Positions 24,086 through 34,687 of a DNA stretch of 64,000 nucleotides are shown piece after piece (position 1 is the first letter of the stretch; each line of letters starts with the position of its first letter). The position numbers and the translations under genes were made by a program. Source of the stretch: Paraphysomonas bandaiensis (lineage: Eukaryota; Chrysophyceae); NCBI GenBank assembly GCA_965644295.1, contig CBFFRP010000132.1, positions 124,001 to 188,000 of the forward strand. Reading direction: 5' to 3'. Below the pieces are notes generated by a model. That model was not told the origin of the DNA and searched no databases. It saw only the letters and a program-made list of their open reading frames with translations.

Positions 24086-25857
24086 TTATTTGAAGTAATT
24101 CTGCAACACTAAGTTCTCGTACAAAATATTCTTCTTTTCCGCATCATGTAATCGATGCAGTCGATCAGTTTGATCTTGCACTGTAGACATAAGCATAAAA
24201 GAATTTCGACCATCACTACAATGAACAGCTTGTTGAGGTGCAAGAGACACACCAGTATCATCACAAGCACCAAGAGAAGCAGTACGTGCCACAGGGATAG
24301 TAGGAGGTACAGGCGGTTCGGAAACACCAACAATAGATGCAGGCTGAGCAGAGGGATCGTGCTGTACAGGTGAGGGAGCCACTTCTCTGCTTGATACGAT
24401 CTGCTTCATCTCGTCTCTCAACTCCATACACATAGCCTGGGACTCTTTCAGTTGTTGCATCAACTCTTTGACGACAGCATCCTGGTGAAGGGGAGGGGGT
24501 GGATGAGGAATACCCCCATCCTGGTGGGTGGGAGGGGATGCATGAGAAATACTTCTATCCTCAATCGTGATTACTTCGTCATCATGGTACTTCCCCTGCA
24601 CAATAAAAGTCAAAAGTTAAATAAAATATCCAAAGCATAAAAGCAGACATTTCTTACGACTTTACTCCGCTTCGGTTTCTTAGAAGAGATCTTCTCGACC
24701 AGTTCCTGCGCCTTCTTCATGGCGCAGGCCTTCTTGCGCCGCCCACACACTTTTGGCACCACTATACTGTTGTCCGAATGAACTTTCTTGGTTCTCCGGC
24801 CAGCCCCCTTTCGCTTTCCTTCAGAGGGTTCCTGGTCCCAGCCATCCGTCTCAACAACAACAAATGACCCCGTTTCATCCTTGTTTGGTCCTCTCTCCGG
24901 GACATAGGTAAAGTCATGGATTTCAAACCAATTACCTAAGGAAGATATCAGTCTATCATGGTCCTCAAACTCCAGAGGAAGATATCTGTATTCCTTCTTA
25001 AACTTCGAGATCCCCTGTACGCGGAACCACTGTTCCATTGTGCCATCTGCTAACGGTAGAAGCATGGCATCATACCTTGGGGCAACGCACTTGGTCCGGA
25101 GTAAGCAGCCGACGTAAAATCTCTGGCCTCTACGGTCTTCGACGATTGCACGACTTATTGACAGGTTATCCAACCTCCTGTTATAATGAGCAGACAGCAA
25201 TATATAGTGATATAATAGCCCACACTTATCATGGACCTCGAGGTCAATGAATAATTTCAGCGGGGTGTTATTAGGATCACTCATAAATGGTTTGTGAACA
25301 AAACATTGCTCACACCCTGCTAACGTAACAGAGAGTGACTCTGACGAAGATTTGAAGAGTGCAACGAATGTAGATAGGTAATCTACGGCGGCCACGTCAC
25401 CGTTTCCGTCTGCTGTAGCAGCATTAGCAACCACATCAGTTGCTTCAGCAACTACATCAGTAGTATCAGTAACTACATCAGTTGCATCGGCAACTACATC
25501 AGTTGCAACATCAGCCACATCAGTTGCATCGGGAACTACATCAGCTGCAACATCAGCCACATCAGTTGCATCGGGAACTACATCATTTGCATCGGCAACT
25601 ACATCAGCTGCAACATCAGCCCCATGAGTGGCATCAGCAACAGAATCAGTTGCATCAGCAATCACATCATAGGGGACAACCTGAGAATCTTCATCAAAAA
25701 GTCCACGCACTTCTTCCTTGTCTACTGTGTGACACGGTTCACACAATAACTTTAGAGCCGAACATCCCTTCTCTGCGATTATAAATTGTGACCCACATCG
25801 TGAGCACTGATCAAAATCATCAGTGTCACTAGTAGAAGAATCTGAGTCACAGCTCAT
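24086..25857 (-). CDS. Element B accessory protein, zinc-ribbon and coiled coil
   Basis: Unidentified 569-aa protein encoded inside transposon B, divergent from the transposase. Exons 25857-24658 and 24595-24086 are joined by a 62-nt GT-AG intron. After an acidic N-terminus, residues about 18-43 hold two CxxC pairs (CSRC, CEPC) like a zinc ribbon. Residues about 67-150 are a degenerate tandem repeat of DATDVVAD/DVAADV units. A folded-looking middle part follows (RFYVGCLLRTKCVAPRY, WFRVQGISKF, RYLPLEF). The C-terminal half has a basic KKPKRSK tract, a proline-rich linker, a coiled coil (VKELMQQLKESQAMCMELRDE) and a final RLHRLHDAEKKN helix. Element D carries a similar RLHDAE tail. A DNA-binding or partner role in transposition is inference. 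Confidence 0.7.
25425..25665 (-). repeat. Degenerate tandem repeat coding VADATD units
   Basis: Units built from 'acatcagttgcatc' and 'gcaacatcagcc' recur about 10-12 times in frame within the zinc-ribbon protein gene. Array length is likely to vary between copies. Confidence 0.7.
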
Positions 25858-26784
25858 AGTTTACTATATTAATATTATATGGTCAATGCCAAATATATAT
25901 TAATATAGTAATATGGTCAACGTTGTGTGTATATGTATATATATAATGGTGTGTTAAGTTATGCATATATATTATGGTCATGATGTGCGTGTTGTAAGCA
26001 CTGCTCGTGCAGTGTGGTTGCGGTGTTGTGTGATGCACACCGCGTCCTCACCACACACTCATGACGCGTGTTCGATTCTCTTGTGGGGTGCTTTTGGTCA
26101 AATTCAAATTTTTTTTGTACGTGTTTTTCTATATGTTATGCTGCGCTTGATCTGTGGGGTGATCTGAGAGCATATTTGAAAATGCACTTCACTCACAATC
26201 ATTCATATCATCATTATTATCACACACACTACCACACTAACACAACACAGTAGCTCACAACACTAATAATAAGTTCTTCGAAGGTAATCACATTCAGTTC
26301 TTGTAAATCTCTGTATGCGCTGTACTGCCTCTCAACACCATAGTGTATGTTACGCTTTGCCCTGGCTCATAATCTGCTCCGTATGGTTCAGCATGTGCAT
26401 GTGATGGCATCTGGTTCATACTTGTATATGTATGACTGTATATAGCGAATTAGAAATGCATCTAGCAGAGTGTGAGTCATTCTTTTGCCCCTGCACAAAC
26501 TCTGCAACCGGCAGCTGAACGGGGTTTCACTGCAGGATGTAGCTTGTGCTGAGCGATGGCAATGAATGTTCACTTGTATAATAGTGTATGTTACGCTTTG
26601 CCCTGGCACATATTCTGCTCCATATGGCCATATGGTTCAGCATGTGCATGTGATGGCATCGGTTTCATACCGTGTATGTATGGCAGTATAGCTAGAAAAG
26701 CATGTATTTTTGCACGTGGTGTGATTCACTTTTTTGCCCCTGCACGAATAATTCCTTACTTCTTGTATATATTATTATGTAGTT
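25858..26784. promoter_or_regulatory. Divergent intergenic region of element B with direct repeat
   Basis: 927 bp between the two divergent genes of B. A segment starting 'tagtgtatgttacgctttg' occurs at 26341 and again at 26582, about 165-200 bp each at a period of 241. Shared blocks are 'ttcagcatgtgcatgtgatg' and 'ttttgcccctgcac'. A partial third echo (catgtgcatgtgac) sits at the beginning of the transposase coding region. Likely promoter and possibly a transposase-binding region; this is inference. Confidence 0.45.
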
Positions 26785-29700
26785 ATGAAAGAACCGTTAG
26801 CCCTCTTAAATACATACAGCTCTTCTTGCTGCTGTATCATGTGCATGATGACATGTGCATGTGACGGTTGCTACTTGTATCGCAACCGCGATCCAAGTGC
26901 AGCTTTGATAGCCAACCGGCTGCGCATAGTCTGTCTGGGAGAAATCCGTCGCCTCAATCGGGACGAGAAGAGGCTATACCTGCTTAACAAATTCCGCACC
27001 TTCCAGGTAAATTTAAATGTTGATTCAATATACATATTTCAATATTCAATAGTAATATCTCGTTTGTATTTAATAAGCAAACTTTTTTCAAACTTGGGAA
27101 AAATTTCTAAATTTGGGACTTTTTAAAAAATTCATCATGAAAACCTCATGTTTATTGATGATATAATTTAGACAGAGGTAATGTTATAGAAGTAAGTGTT
27201 ACTAAGTGTATGATATAGATATACTATATAGATATATGATATATGTATTATTATTATATAATATGAATACTCTTCTCTACTAATAACTATAATTTTCAAT
27301 TCTCTTCCTGTTACGTTTACCAATGAGTACAGGCGCAGCTCCAACCGCTCCTGTGTCTACCCAATCCGTATTTGGAACAACTTCGATATCCCACCTACCT
27401 GATGTATTCGTTTTCTTCTTTCCGGAGGGTTTTATTGCAGGTTTCAACTCTTTCTGCCTTATACCTCTGATAATTTCACCATCTATGAATTCTATATCAT
27501 ACCTACCATCTTTATATCCAATAACACTACCATTGAAATTATATATATTTCTAATTTTCTCACCAACGGCATATAGTTGCAAGTCATCACTACTACAACT
27601 ACTATCACTGGAATCAGATTCATATCTTTCTGAAGCCTGAGTTTTATCGACAACGACGCTATCCCTTGAGCTGCTGTAATTATCAACACAATCTTCTTCA
27701 TCACTGATATCTGAAAGCTGAATAGTCTTGTGTCGCTTCCTTAAATTTTTAATCCTCCTTCCCTTATTTTTTCGCCGACTTATCATACTACTCGCGGTTT
27801 CAAATTGGTTATCCACCTCTGCGGACGACATAGAATCCGTTTCTGGTCTACAACGTCTAGTGTTACTAGCTATGGTTTAGGCTCAGTGTCAATACCAATG
27901 GAAGAAGATGTCAAAAGACGATGAAGGTAAGAAGAACTGCGTGCCTTTCAAAGAGAAGCAGCCTATTGTTGAAGATTTGGTGTCCGATGATGTAGTAGAG
28001 GAGGAGTGGAAAGTGGGAAGAAGGGAGAATGTTCGCAATGTTCGCAGTGAGATACTGGATCAGCAGGAGAAGACGATTTTATCGTTGACGGAAATGGTGA
28101 GGCATCAACAGGAACAAATTGATGCCCTCATTGCCAAAGAACGAGTTCGCCCTGCCGATACTTCTAAGCCGAACTGCTCGCGAAAGAGGAGCGTTCATGA
28201 TGATGAAGATTCAATAACTTCCGAAGCCGACGAGGAGGACTACAGAAGTAAGAAGAATAAATCAAGACGACGAAAGAGGAGAACGAAGGGATTGAAGAAA
28301 TTTGTTGATGAAGGTACTCTTGTTATGCTTGCTCAACAAAATTCAGTAATTGATGATAACTGCAAAATGAAAAAAGAAATTAACCGTTTGCGTTTCTTGC
28401 AATCATAAGTATAATGAGTATTGTCTATTGTATTTTGCATGCAACAATAACAATAAAGTAATAAACTTGTTAAGAACCTAAAAACAGCTTGATAATATTA
28501 CCTTACTTTTATCAACATCCAAGCTGTTGTATATCCTTTTTTCATCTTAAAATATGTATAGTCAACTAGAAATCATTAATGAAAATATTTGGGAAAAATT
28601 TTTTCCCAAGTTTGAAAATAGTTTGCTTAATAGGTGCGGGTCACGACGTACAAGAAGTATAAGTTTAGCATTGTGGTGGGGGAGGGGGATAATATGCACC
28701 TAGTGTGCCGTATGGGGTTCTGTTGTGCGTATGCGGTGTCCCATTGGTACGTGGACAACTTAATTTGTCGACTAAAACGAAGGGACATGAACTCTCTGAC
28801 CGAGTTATCTACTAGCCCCCGGGCTATCCTATGTGAAGTATCGGACAAAAAGCTCATTGGGTTTGCGTCCAGATTTGGTATAAACTTAAATGTGGAACAG
28901 TTGGGTGCCCTCCGAATGTCAGATTCCGAACAGTCCGCTGTGTGTGCTGCGTGGATGACCTACTATTTTTCACTGGTGGGTGATCAAGTCCCCGACTCTG
29001 ACTCGGAGATTCACCTCGAGCCCATTCCTAAGAAGAATGTGTACTCGGAGTACCGCTTTGACATGGAACAGATTAGTGAGATACCACTTCAGCTTCAGAC
29101 ATTCCTGCAGATATGGAAGAAGATTTTCTCGTACGTCAAGGTTCGGAAATATAAGCAGAGTTGTGGGCATTGCAATACTTGTGCCATGCTTTCGGATAAG
29201 CGTCGCCAGTTCAGAGATCGAAGGGGGCGGGAGGAGATTACGAATCTTTACGCCCTACACCGTCTAAGTACTATGCAGGAACGCCGTCGGTACTACTCCA
29301 GACGACTTGAAGCACAGCTCCCCCCACAGTTAGTACTGTCCACCATTTCAGATGGTATGCAGCAAAATCATTGTATGCTTCCCTGGTTTGGACATAATAA
29401 GATGCCTGCCATCCACATCAAACAACACTTACAGGGTGTGTTGATGCATGGCAAAAATATGACAATATACAGGACTTTTGCCAATGTTGGTGGTGGTGCC
29501 AACCTTGCCATACATACATGGCTATTAAGTCTGGATGAGCTACACCAGAAGGGAGAGTTGCCAAAGGTCCTCTATCATCAGATTGATGGTGGTTCAGAGA
29601 ATGCTAACAAGGAAATGTATGCCATTTGTGAGCTGCTAGTAGCTTCCGGGCTTGTCGACAAGGTTGTCTTAACAAGACTTCCTGTCGGGCATACGCATGA

Positions 29701-31242
29701 AGACATTGATGCAAACTTTGCCCTTATATGGAGAATGCTGCGTGATGAATACATCTGTACTCCCTCGGAATTTTCTACTCTGATTTATAGAGCATTGAAG
29801 AAGAAAGTTGAAGTTTCAGTGATAGACTTATTTGTCCTACCTGATTATTGCAAGATTTTGGAAGGGTGCATTGATGTAGATATCGGCCGCTTCGCAAAGG
29901 AGGAGTGGACCCAACTGCAGTTCACGTTTGAGAGGGTGGTCACTCCTGCCGAGTTGACTGAACATCCTCTTGGCGTGAAGACATCATATCGGGCATATGC
30001 CTCAGAGGAATACATCGAAATTGTCGAGGACACTGACCAGCAGTCTCTCTGTGGCCTCGTTGCTCAACTTTGTGAAGTGGAGAGTTATCCTCTCCCTAGT
30101 GAAAAGCCCTTGAACTTCTTGAAGAATCTTCCAAGCGGTGACTTTTCCCCAGCCCCCTTCATAGCTGGATCTTTTGAGTTAACTTCAGCTCTGTGCAAGA
30201 AAATGATAGAACAATATTCAACGCATAAGCCGAAGGTGGCCGAGGAATGGAAAGAGTGGCTGGATATTTCTCCCAAGAGTAATAGTGCTCAAGATTTTGT
30301 CACCGAAATTGGTGGAATATTTATTCCACTAAGAGATGTCTTATTCAGTGGGACTGGAGTGTCCGATTTTGAAGTGGAATGCAAACATAGAGGAGTACGC
30401 GGAGGGCTATATGGATCCCATGCAGACGGAATTAGCAGGGTCAAGGCTACGGCTTGTGTTCTACACAACGAGAACAAAACTTCCGGCGCAAGGAAGATAC
30501 CCCCACGAGTTGTCGTCCGGAATTGTGATGGTTCTACACCCACCGATATGGTCGGAGTCTTGCCCAATGTATACCCCGGCAGAGAAGAGCAGCGTGCGGC
30601 GAGGAAGAAGACAAATGTTGAAAGAAAAGAAGCACGTGCAAAGAAGGCGAGGCTTGATGCCAGGAGGAGGGAGGAAGGCTGGGATTGTGGTGATATAATC
30701 GTCAATGACTCAGACGATAGTAATCAATCTGGTATGTTATTGTGTTGTAGATATTATATTATTATGCCATGTTTATATCTGTACAATATCAGGACAAGAG
30801 GTGGAGTCATCATCGTCTGATGACGATGGTAACCCCTCTATCACGTATTCTCCTGGGGACGAAATTGTTACTGTGACTAGGATGCGTGGTATTGTCCATG
30901 CTGTCAATGATGATGGTACCTATCATCTTGTTTACAAAAGCAAGAAGAGATGTGGTGCCACCAGGGAGGATAAGTCAGTGCGCTCCAAATACTTCTCGCT
31001 TGCATCTGGTATACTTTATATATATGCTTGTTTGTGTACTGTACCTAATATTGAATATAGCCCACCAGGATAATAAGCCTCATAATATTCCCTCCAGTAA
31101 AAGAGACAATATTCCGAGGTGGAGATATATCCAGGAACCCACTAAGGAGTGGGTAGACACAGGTGCAGTTGATTCTGCTTCTATTATTACTGGTAAAAAC
31201 GTACCAGAAGTTCAGTTGATTATCGCTTGTAAGTATAGATAG
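26785..31242 (+). CDS. Element B transposase-like protein (DUF7869-like, DDE/D)
   Basis: Probable DDE/D transposase. Exons 26785-27006, 28634-30731, 30793-31008 and 31061-31242 join in frame to 905 aa. The first intron holds element E. The N-terminus has a Cys cluster (CACDGC) and a helical region. VCRMGF and CGHCNTC follow. The core has three conserved acidic blocks that I recall from the uncharacterised DUF7869-type family: TISDGMQQN (D about 314), QIDGGSEN (D about 392) and RLPVGHTHEDID (E/D about 430). Together they fit an RNase H-like catalytic triad. A basic tract (about 720-765) follows. The C-terminus has a Tudor/chromo-like stretch (GIVHAVNDDGTYHLVY) and a WVDTGAV motif also present in the ORF on element E. 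Start ATG is inferred; upstream exons cannot be excluded. Confidence 0.8.
27280..27831 (-). CDS. Element E protein with Tudor-like and WVDTGAV module
   Basis: Intronless 183-aa frame inside element E. The N-terminal half is basic then acidic and Ser-rich. Residues about 92-140 resemble a Tudor/chromo-type barrel (YAVGEKIRNIYNFNGSVIGY.DGRYDIEFIDGE). The C-terminus RWDIEVVPNTDWVDTGAVG..PVLIGK matches the tail of the B transposase (RWRYIQEPTKEWVDTGAVDSASIITGK). It therefore looks like a stand-alone version of the transposase C-terminal module, possibly DNA- or chromatin-binding. Stop and start are clear; expression is unknown. Confidence 0.65.
   Translation of the reverse strand: MSSAEVDNQFETASSMISRRKNKGRRIKNLRKRHKTIQLSDISDEEDCVDNYSSSRDSVVVDKTQASERYESDSSDSSCSSDDLQLYAVGEKIRNIYNFNGSVIGYKDGRYDIEFIDGEIIRGIRQKELKPAIKPSGKKKTNTSGRWDIEVVPNTDWVDTGAVGAAPVLIGKRNRKRIENYSY
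27908..28408 (+). CDS. Element E basic coiled-coil protein
   Basis: Intronless 166-aa frame in element E, divergent from the 183-aa frame with a 76-bp gap. It has an acidic N-terminus, a coiled coil around residues 48-78 (ILDQQEKTILSLTEMVRHQQ), a lysine/arginine-rich stretch (SKKNKSRRRKRRTK) resembling a nuclear localisation or DNA-contact region, and a helical tail. Its layout parallels the C-terminal half of the B accessory protein and the remnant in element D. Function unknown. Confidence 0.55.
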   Translation: MSKDDEGKKNCVPFKEKQPIVEDLVSDDVVEEEWKVGRRENVRNVRSEILDQQEKTILSLTEMVRHQQEQIDALIAKERVRPADTSKPNCSRKRSVHDDEDSITSEADEEDYRSKKNKSRRRKRRTKGLKKFVDEGTLVMLAQQNSVIDDNCKMKKEINRLRFLQS

Positions 31243-31439
31243 CACTTTGTAATATATATAATAGTGCTATCTATAGTATGCATGTATTAACCGTTACATT
31301 AACCGTTACATTCTCACTTTTTGGACCTGTAACTAATATAAAACTTATTAAATGTCTCCAAAAACATGTTCTCTTTACACCTACTACATTACTTATTGCA
31401 AAACATATAAAAAACACAACTTAAATCGACATTTTCAAA

Positions 31440-31489
31440 ATTTCACCAGGTTTAGAGCGCTTCTCCAGGTTTGTTCATCACATCAACTT
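31440..31489 (-). repeat. Right TIR and subterminal hairpin of B
   Basis: CACCAGGTTT, an 11-nt loop, then CCAGGTTT, followed by GTTCATCACATCAACTT, which ends the element. The outer part is the inverted counterpart of 23752-23768. Confidence 0.85.
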
Positions 31490-32088
31490 AATGTTATGTG
31501 GGATCCAGAATATATCAATCCTTGCTTAGCAGTGCCTTTGAGATACCTAAGAACATGTAACGCAGCATTACAGACAGATATTTATATTAGGCATGTCAGA
31601 AAATCTGACAAGAGTATTGCCTGCGTAGGCGATATCCGGTCGAGTGCATACTGCTAGATACATCAGGGAACCTATGAGCTCCTTGTAGGGGAAATTCTGA
31701 ACATAACTTTGATTCAACTCTGAAAGATGATTGTATTCATGTAAATCATAGTTGAAGGAAAGTAACATAGGTATTGACATCGGTTTAGAGTTGGACATAT
31801 TGAATTTGTCCAGTAGTTTGTTGACATCTGCTCCTGACTGAGAGTCGTATTATTCTATCAAATTCTTGATGGATGGAAATGCTCAAGTAATAATCTAAGA
31901 GTCCGAGATTTTTGTAATTTCGAACTTTTTGGATAAATGGTCTTTGAATTGTTGGATATCAGTGTCGGATGCAGATGCTATATAATAATATCATCCACAT
32001 ACATGGCTATTAGCATAATCCTGCTATTAATCTGCTTTTTGAATATACACGGGTCAGATATTAGTCTGGTGAAACCCATTATGCAAAA
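31490..32088 (-). pseudogene. Copia A reverse transcriptase/RNase H fragment
   Basis: Middle part of the same minus-strand copia element. Recognisable blocks are MGFTRLISDPCIFKK, the catalytic MYVDDIII, YKELIGSLMYLAVCTRPDIAYA and HVLRYLKGT. Several stops and frameshifts interrupt it. It is bounded by element B at 31489 and by insertion C at 32089. Confidence 0.85.
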
Positions 32089-33242
32089 CTTAGGTTTTGA
32101 AGCCTAAGATCACTGAAAAGAAATGCGCTTGTTTGTCGAAACAAGAAAACAGAATGCTTATTTAACTTATCACAGCCAGATATACAAGCTCCCAAGTATC
32201 TCGCAACCTTAAGCTCCCAAAAGGTAGATCGATTAACTTAGCTATGATTAGTTAGATAAAAAGAGTGAGAAGAAGACAAGACAGACAGACCCCTAGTCAC
32301 AAGACTCCTCCTCATACACGGGACATTGAATACAACCACAACCGCACAATATGCTCACACATGTACTACACTACATACGATTCATATCCTACATCGATTA
32401 TAGTCAAAACGCCTTAAAATACGCCTCAATAGGTCTTTCCCCCAAAACCGCCGGTTTTCGAGTCCAAAAACCCAAAAAAAAACAATTTTAGATTGAGTCG
32501 CAAAAACCCAAGGTCCCCAAGTCTGGAGTCTTGTATTTTCGAGACTTATATAAAACACCAATTTGAACCACAAAAAACTCAAAATTGGCAGTATATTCGA
32601 ATCACCAAAAAACTTGCAATCTCTTTTCATGATGGCAATATAATCTCATTCCAACCGTTAAATGCATAATACATATCAACTGTGCACAATATTCACAGAG
32701 AATGTTACACATTCATACTTGTACCAAATTATCCCCCATGCCATCCTTACGCATCAGACCTAAGGGCTCTTATCAATTTGTGCACCGACCTGAGAAATTC
32801 TATGTTGAGTATCAGTGAGAAAATATTCGCATATCGGAGTCCGGAACGATGAGCAAGCACATAGAGCTGTTCAAAACCATCCAAAGACTTCTCATAATGA
32901 TGAATGAACTACGAATATCGCACATGCGGTACCATTCAATGCTTCCTAACCCAAAACGCTATGACACCGACTACCGTATGGATATAGGCGTAAACCAACG
33001 GGTAACAATCGCGTAGAATCAAAGAAAACGTGCGTTCGAGGGTAAATCCTATTATCTGCTGTCTTGCCCTCGTAATAATAATCTGTATCTTTTGTTGTCG
33101 TCATTCTCATACAAAACAAGAGCTACATATACCCTACATATAATTTATCGTTATTGCAACATAATTATCAATATTATACTGATGTCATTAAACGTGTTAA
33201 AGGGTGTTATAAAAGCCCACGGCTTTACACCATAACTAGCAT
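32089..33242. mobile_element. 1.15-kb insertion C of unknown class
   Basis: Interrupts the copia A reverse transcriptase. The four bases AAAA flank it at 32085-32088 and 33243-33246; removing the insert and one copy restores the codons K-F-C-I-M-G-F. No clear terminal inverted repeats are seen. The right end has a small hairpin (AAAGCC.GGCTTT) followed nine bases later by CTAG, reminiscent of a Helitron 3' end, but the expected A/T target is not evident. No supported gene. Confidence 0.5.
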
Positions 33243-33850
33243 AAAATTTGTACAGCACTTACACCTGTTAAGACCTGCTTGCTTTTTAGACCATAGATGC
33301 TTTTCATCAGTTTGAGGCCTTTTCCTTCAGGGATGTCCATACCAGGAGGGGGATGCATGTATATGTCCTCTTCGAGGTCAGGATTGATGCACGCAGCGGT
33401 GAAATCAAATTGGTGCAACTTGAGTCTCATAATGGTCGAAAAGGCAATAATTGTACGTAGTGATGTAGCCTTCGCGATGGGACTGTATGTATCATTATAA
33501 TCGATGCCTTGGATTTGAGTAAATCCCTGGGCGACCAGCCGAGCCTTGAACGTTATGTCCTTCTGCTTCCTTTCGATTTTAAAAATGAGTTCCCCTTTAT
33601 GGCTCGTGCTCCAGGTGGTTAAGCAGTATATTTCCAACATCCTTTCCTCTGGAGAGTGAATATTTCTTTGTTGATAGCATCAATCCACAGCTGTTTATAT
33701 TTACCTGAAATAGCATCTTGTACACTCTTTGGTGTATCGGTTAGCTCGTCAATGTCATTGCAATTACTAATAGCATGCATAACGATATCAGTGTTGTTTG
33801 CATGTAGTTTTGTTATGAGTGCTCAAGAGGTGTGGTTTATCGGATGAGGT
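33243..33850 (-). pseudogene. Copia A reverse transcriptase N-terminal fragment
   Basis: Encodes the start of the Ty1/copia reverse transcriptase: a VQDAISGKYKQLWIDAIN-type block, then KARLVAQGFTQIQGIDYNDTYSPIAK, HQFDFTAACINPDLEEDIYMHPPPG and KSIYGLK. A frameshift lies just after YGLK. The right edge near 33850 is where copia homology fades. Confidence 0.85.
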
Positions 33851-33868
33851 GTTCATTGCTGTGTGGTG

Positions 33869-33915
33869 AGCACGCACACAGACAGACAGACACACACACA
33901 CACACATACATACAT
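33869..33915. repeat. (AC)n/(AGAC)n simple repeat
   Basis: Microsatellite of AGAC, AC and ATAC units between copia A and the D remnant. Confidence 0.8.
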
Positions 33916-34017
33916 CAGAATGCTGCAGAGCTGATACCACTCTCAGATTACACTCTTACTGAGTGGCTCAGAGTTGCAGGCTTATAACTGCCTTCCAGGT
34001 AGGTCACATGTGTTTTC

Positions 34018-34687
34018 ATGACAGTGTTTGGTCACGAGGCTGTAGCACAGAGCCTCATACAGTGGATTGAGGAGAGTGGACATGCACCTTCGGTCACTCT
34101 CCTTGGGGTTGCCAACAATACACCTACTGCTGGTATGTAGCACTATACACACGATCTCATATGCTTCAATTCATTTATGTATATGTCTACTTTACAATAT
34201 CAGAATGTTTGATTGCGTAGATTACATGATGCAGAAGAAAGGACTGCCACAACGGAAGCTTACTGCGTCAAAGGCATTTCATTTAAGCTTTTAACCTGCC
34301 GTAAGTAGCTAGAATAGCATGTCCTGTCTAATCCTAAATCTACTTGAAGAAAGAGTTGTCGGAAGAAAGAGATAGAGAGCTCTGAGAAGTTGCCTGCATG
34401 CATTGATGGGCATTCCAGCAGTCGTCAAGAGGAGGCATCACTCAGTGCTAGAACACAGCTTCGTCGAAAGATGAGACCTCCCCGTCGAAACCGAAGCAAA
34501 GATAGAAAGAAGAGCACGAAGAAGAGCAGGAAGAACTCCTACACAGAAAGTCTTCTTGTGGACACGTTCGTATGGCTTATATGAACGTGACAACTTCAAA
34601 GCTGAAGCCCAGCTCCTCGAGCTTCAGAACCGGAAGGAGAAGAACAAGGAATTCTGTAGAATGTTATTGAAATATAGAGATGAGTAG
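34018..34687 (+). pseudogene. Element D remnant coding region
   Basis: Broken plus-strand coding sequence. An opening frame MTVFGHEAVAQSLIQWIEESGH runs to a plausible GT donor near 34133. A later block RLHDAEER parallels the RLHRLHDAEKKN tail of the B accessory protein. A basic stretch (RNRSKDRKKSTKKSRKNSY) and a helical tail ending LLKYRDE and a stop at 34685-34687 parallel the basic protein of element E. Frameshifts and stops separate the blocks. Interpreted as a decayed relative of the B/E accessory genes. Confidence 0.4.

Larger units (their letters stand above)
27075..28628. mobile_element. Nested B-family transposon E in a transposase intron
   Basis: 1,554-bp element. The left end starts AAGCAAACTTTTTTCAAACTTGGG; the right end, reverse-complemented, starts AAGCAAACTATTTTCAAACTTGGG. 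AAT is duplicated at 27072-27074 and 28629-28631. Without it, the host intron is a normal 70-nt GT-AG intron (27007 onward) ending TTTAATAG. The element sits 2 nt upstream of that 3' splice site. It carries two divergent small genes but no transposase core, so it is probably mobilised by a B-type transposase. Confidence 0.87.
23752..31489 (+). mobile_element. DNA transposon B inserted in copia A
   Basis: A 7,738-bp insertion. Its left end starts AAGTCGGTGTGATCATG and the right end, reverse-complemented, starts AAGTTGATGTGATGAAC. Both are followed by AAACCTGG and a hairpin. The 3-bp AAT is duplicated at 23749-23751 and 31490-31492. Removing the element and one AAT joins the copia RNase H frame perfectly (T-L-S-R-Y-C-D-S-D-W), which fixes the borders. 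It carries a spliced 905-aa transposase-like gene on the plus strand, a spliced 569-aa gene on the minus strand and a nested related element in an intron. Superfamily was not identified from memory. Confidence 0.88.

Noticed and set aside
26341-26745. Small RNA genes in the 241-bp-period repeat of element B
   Set aside because: No promoter or fold supporting an RNA gene could be identified; it is kept only as a direct repeat in the intergenic region.
27007-28633. Reading the 27908-28408 frame as an exon of the B transposase
   Set aside because: It lies inside element E, bounded by inverted ends and an AAT duplication, and has its own start and stop.
23301-33850. Two or more independent copia insertions
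   Set aside because: The fragments follow each other in the same order and orientation, and the junctions at B and C restore one continuous frame, so they are one split element.
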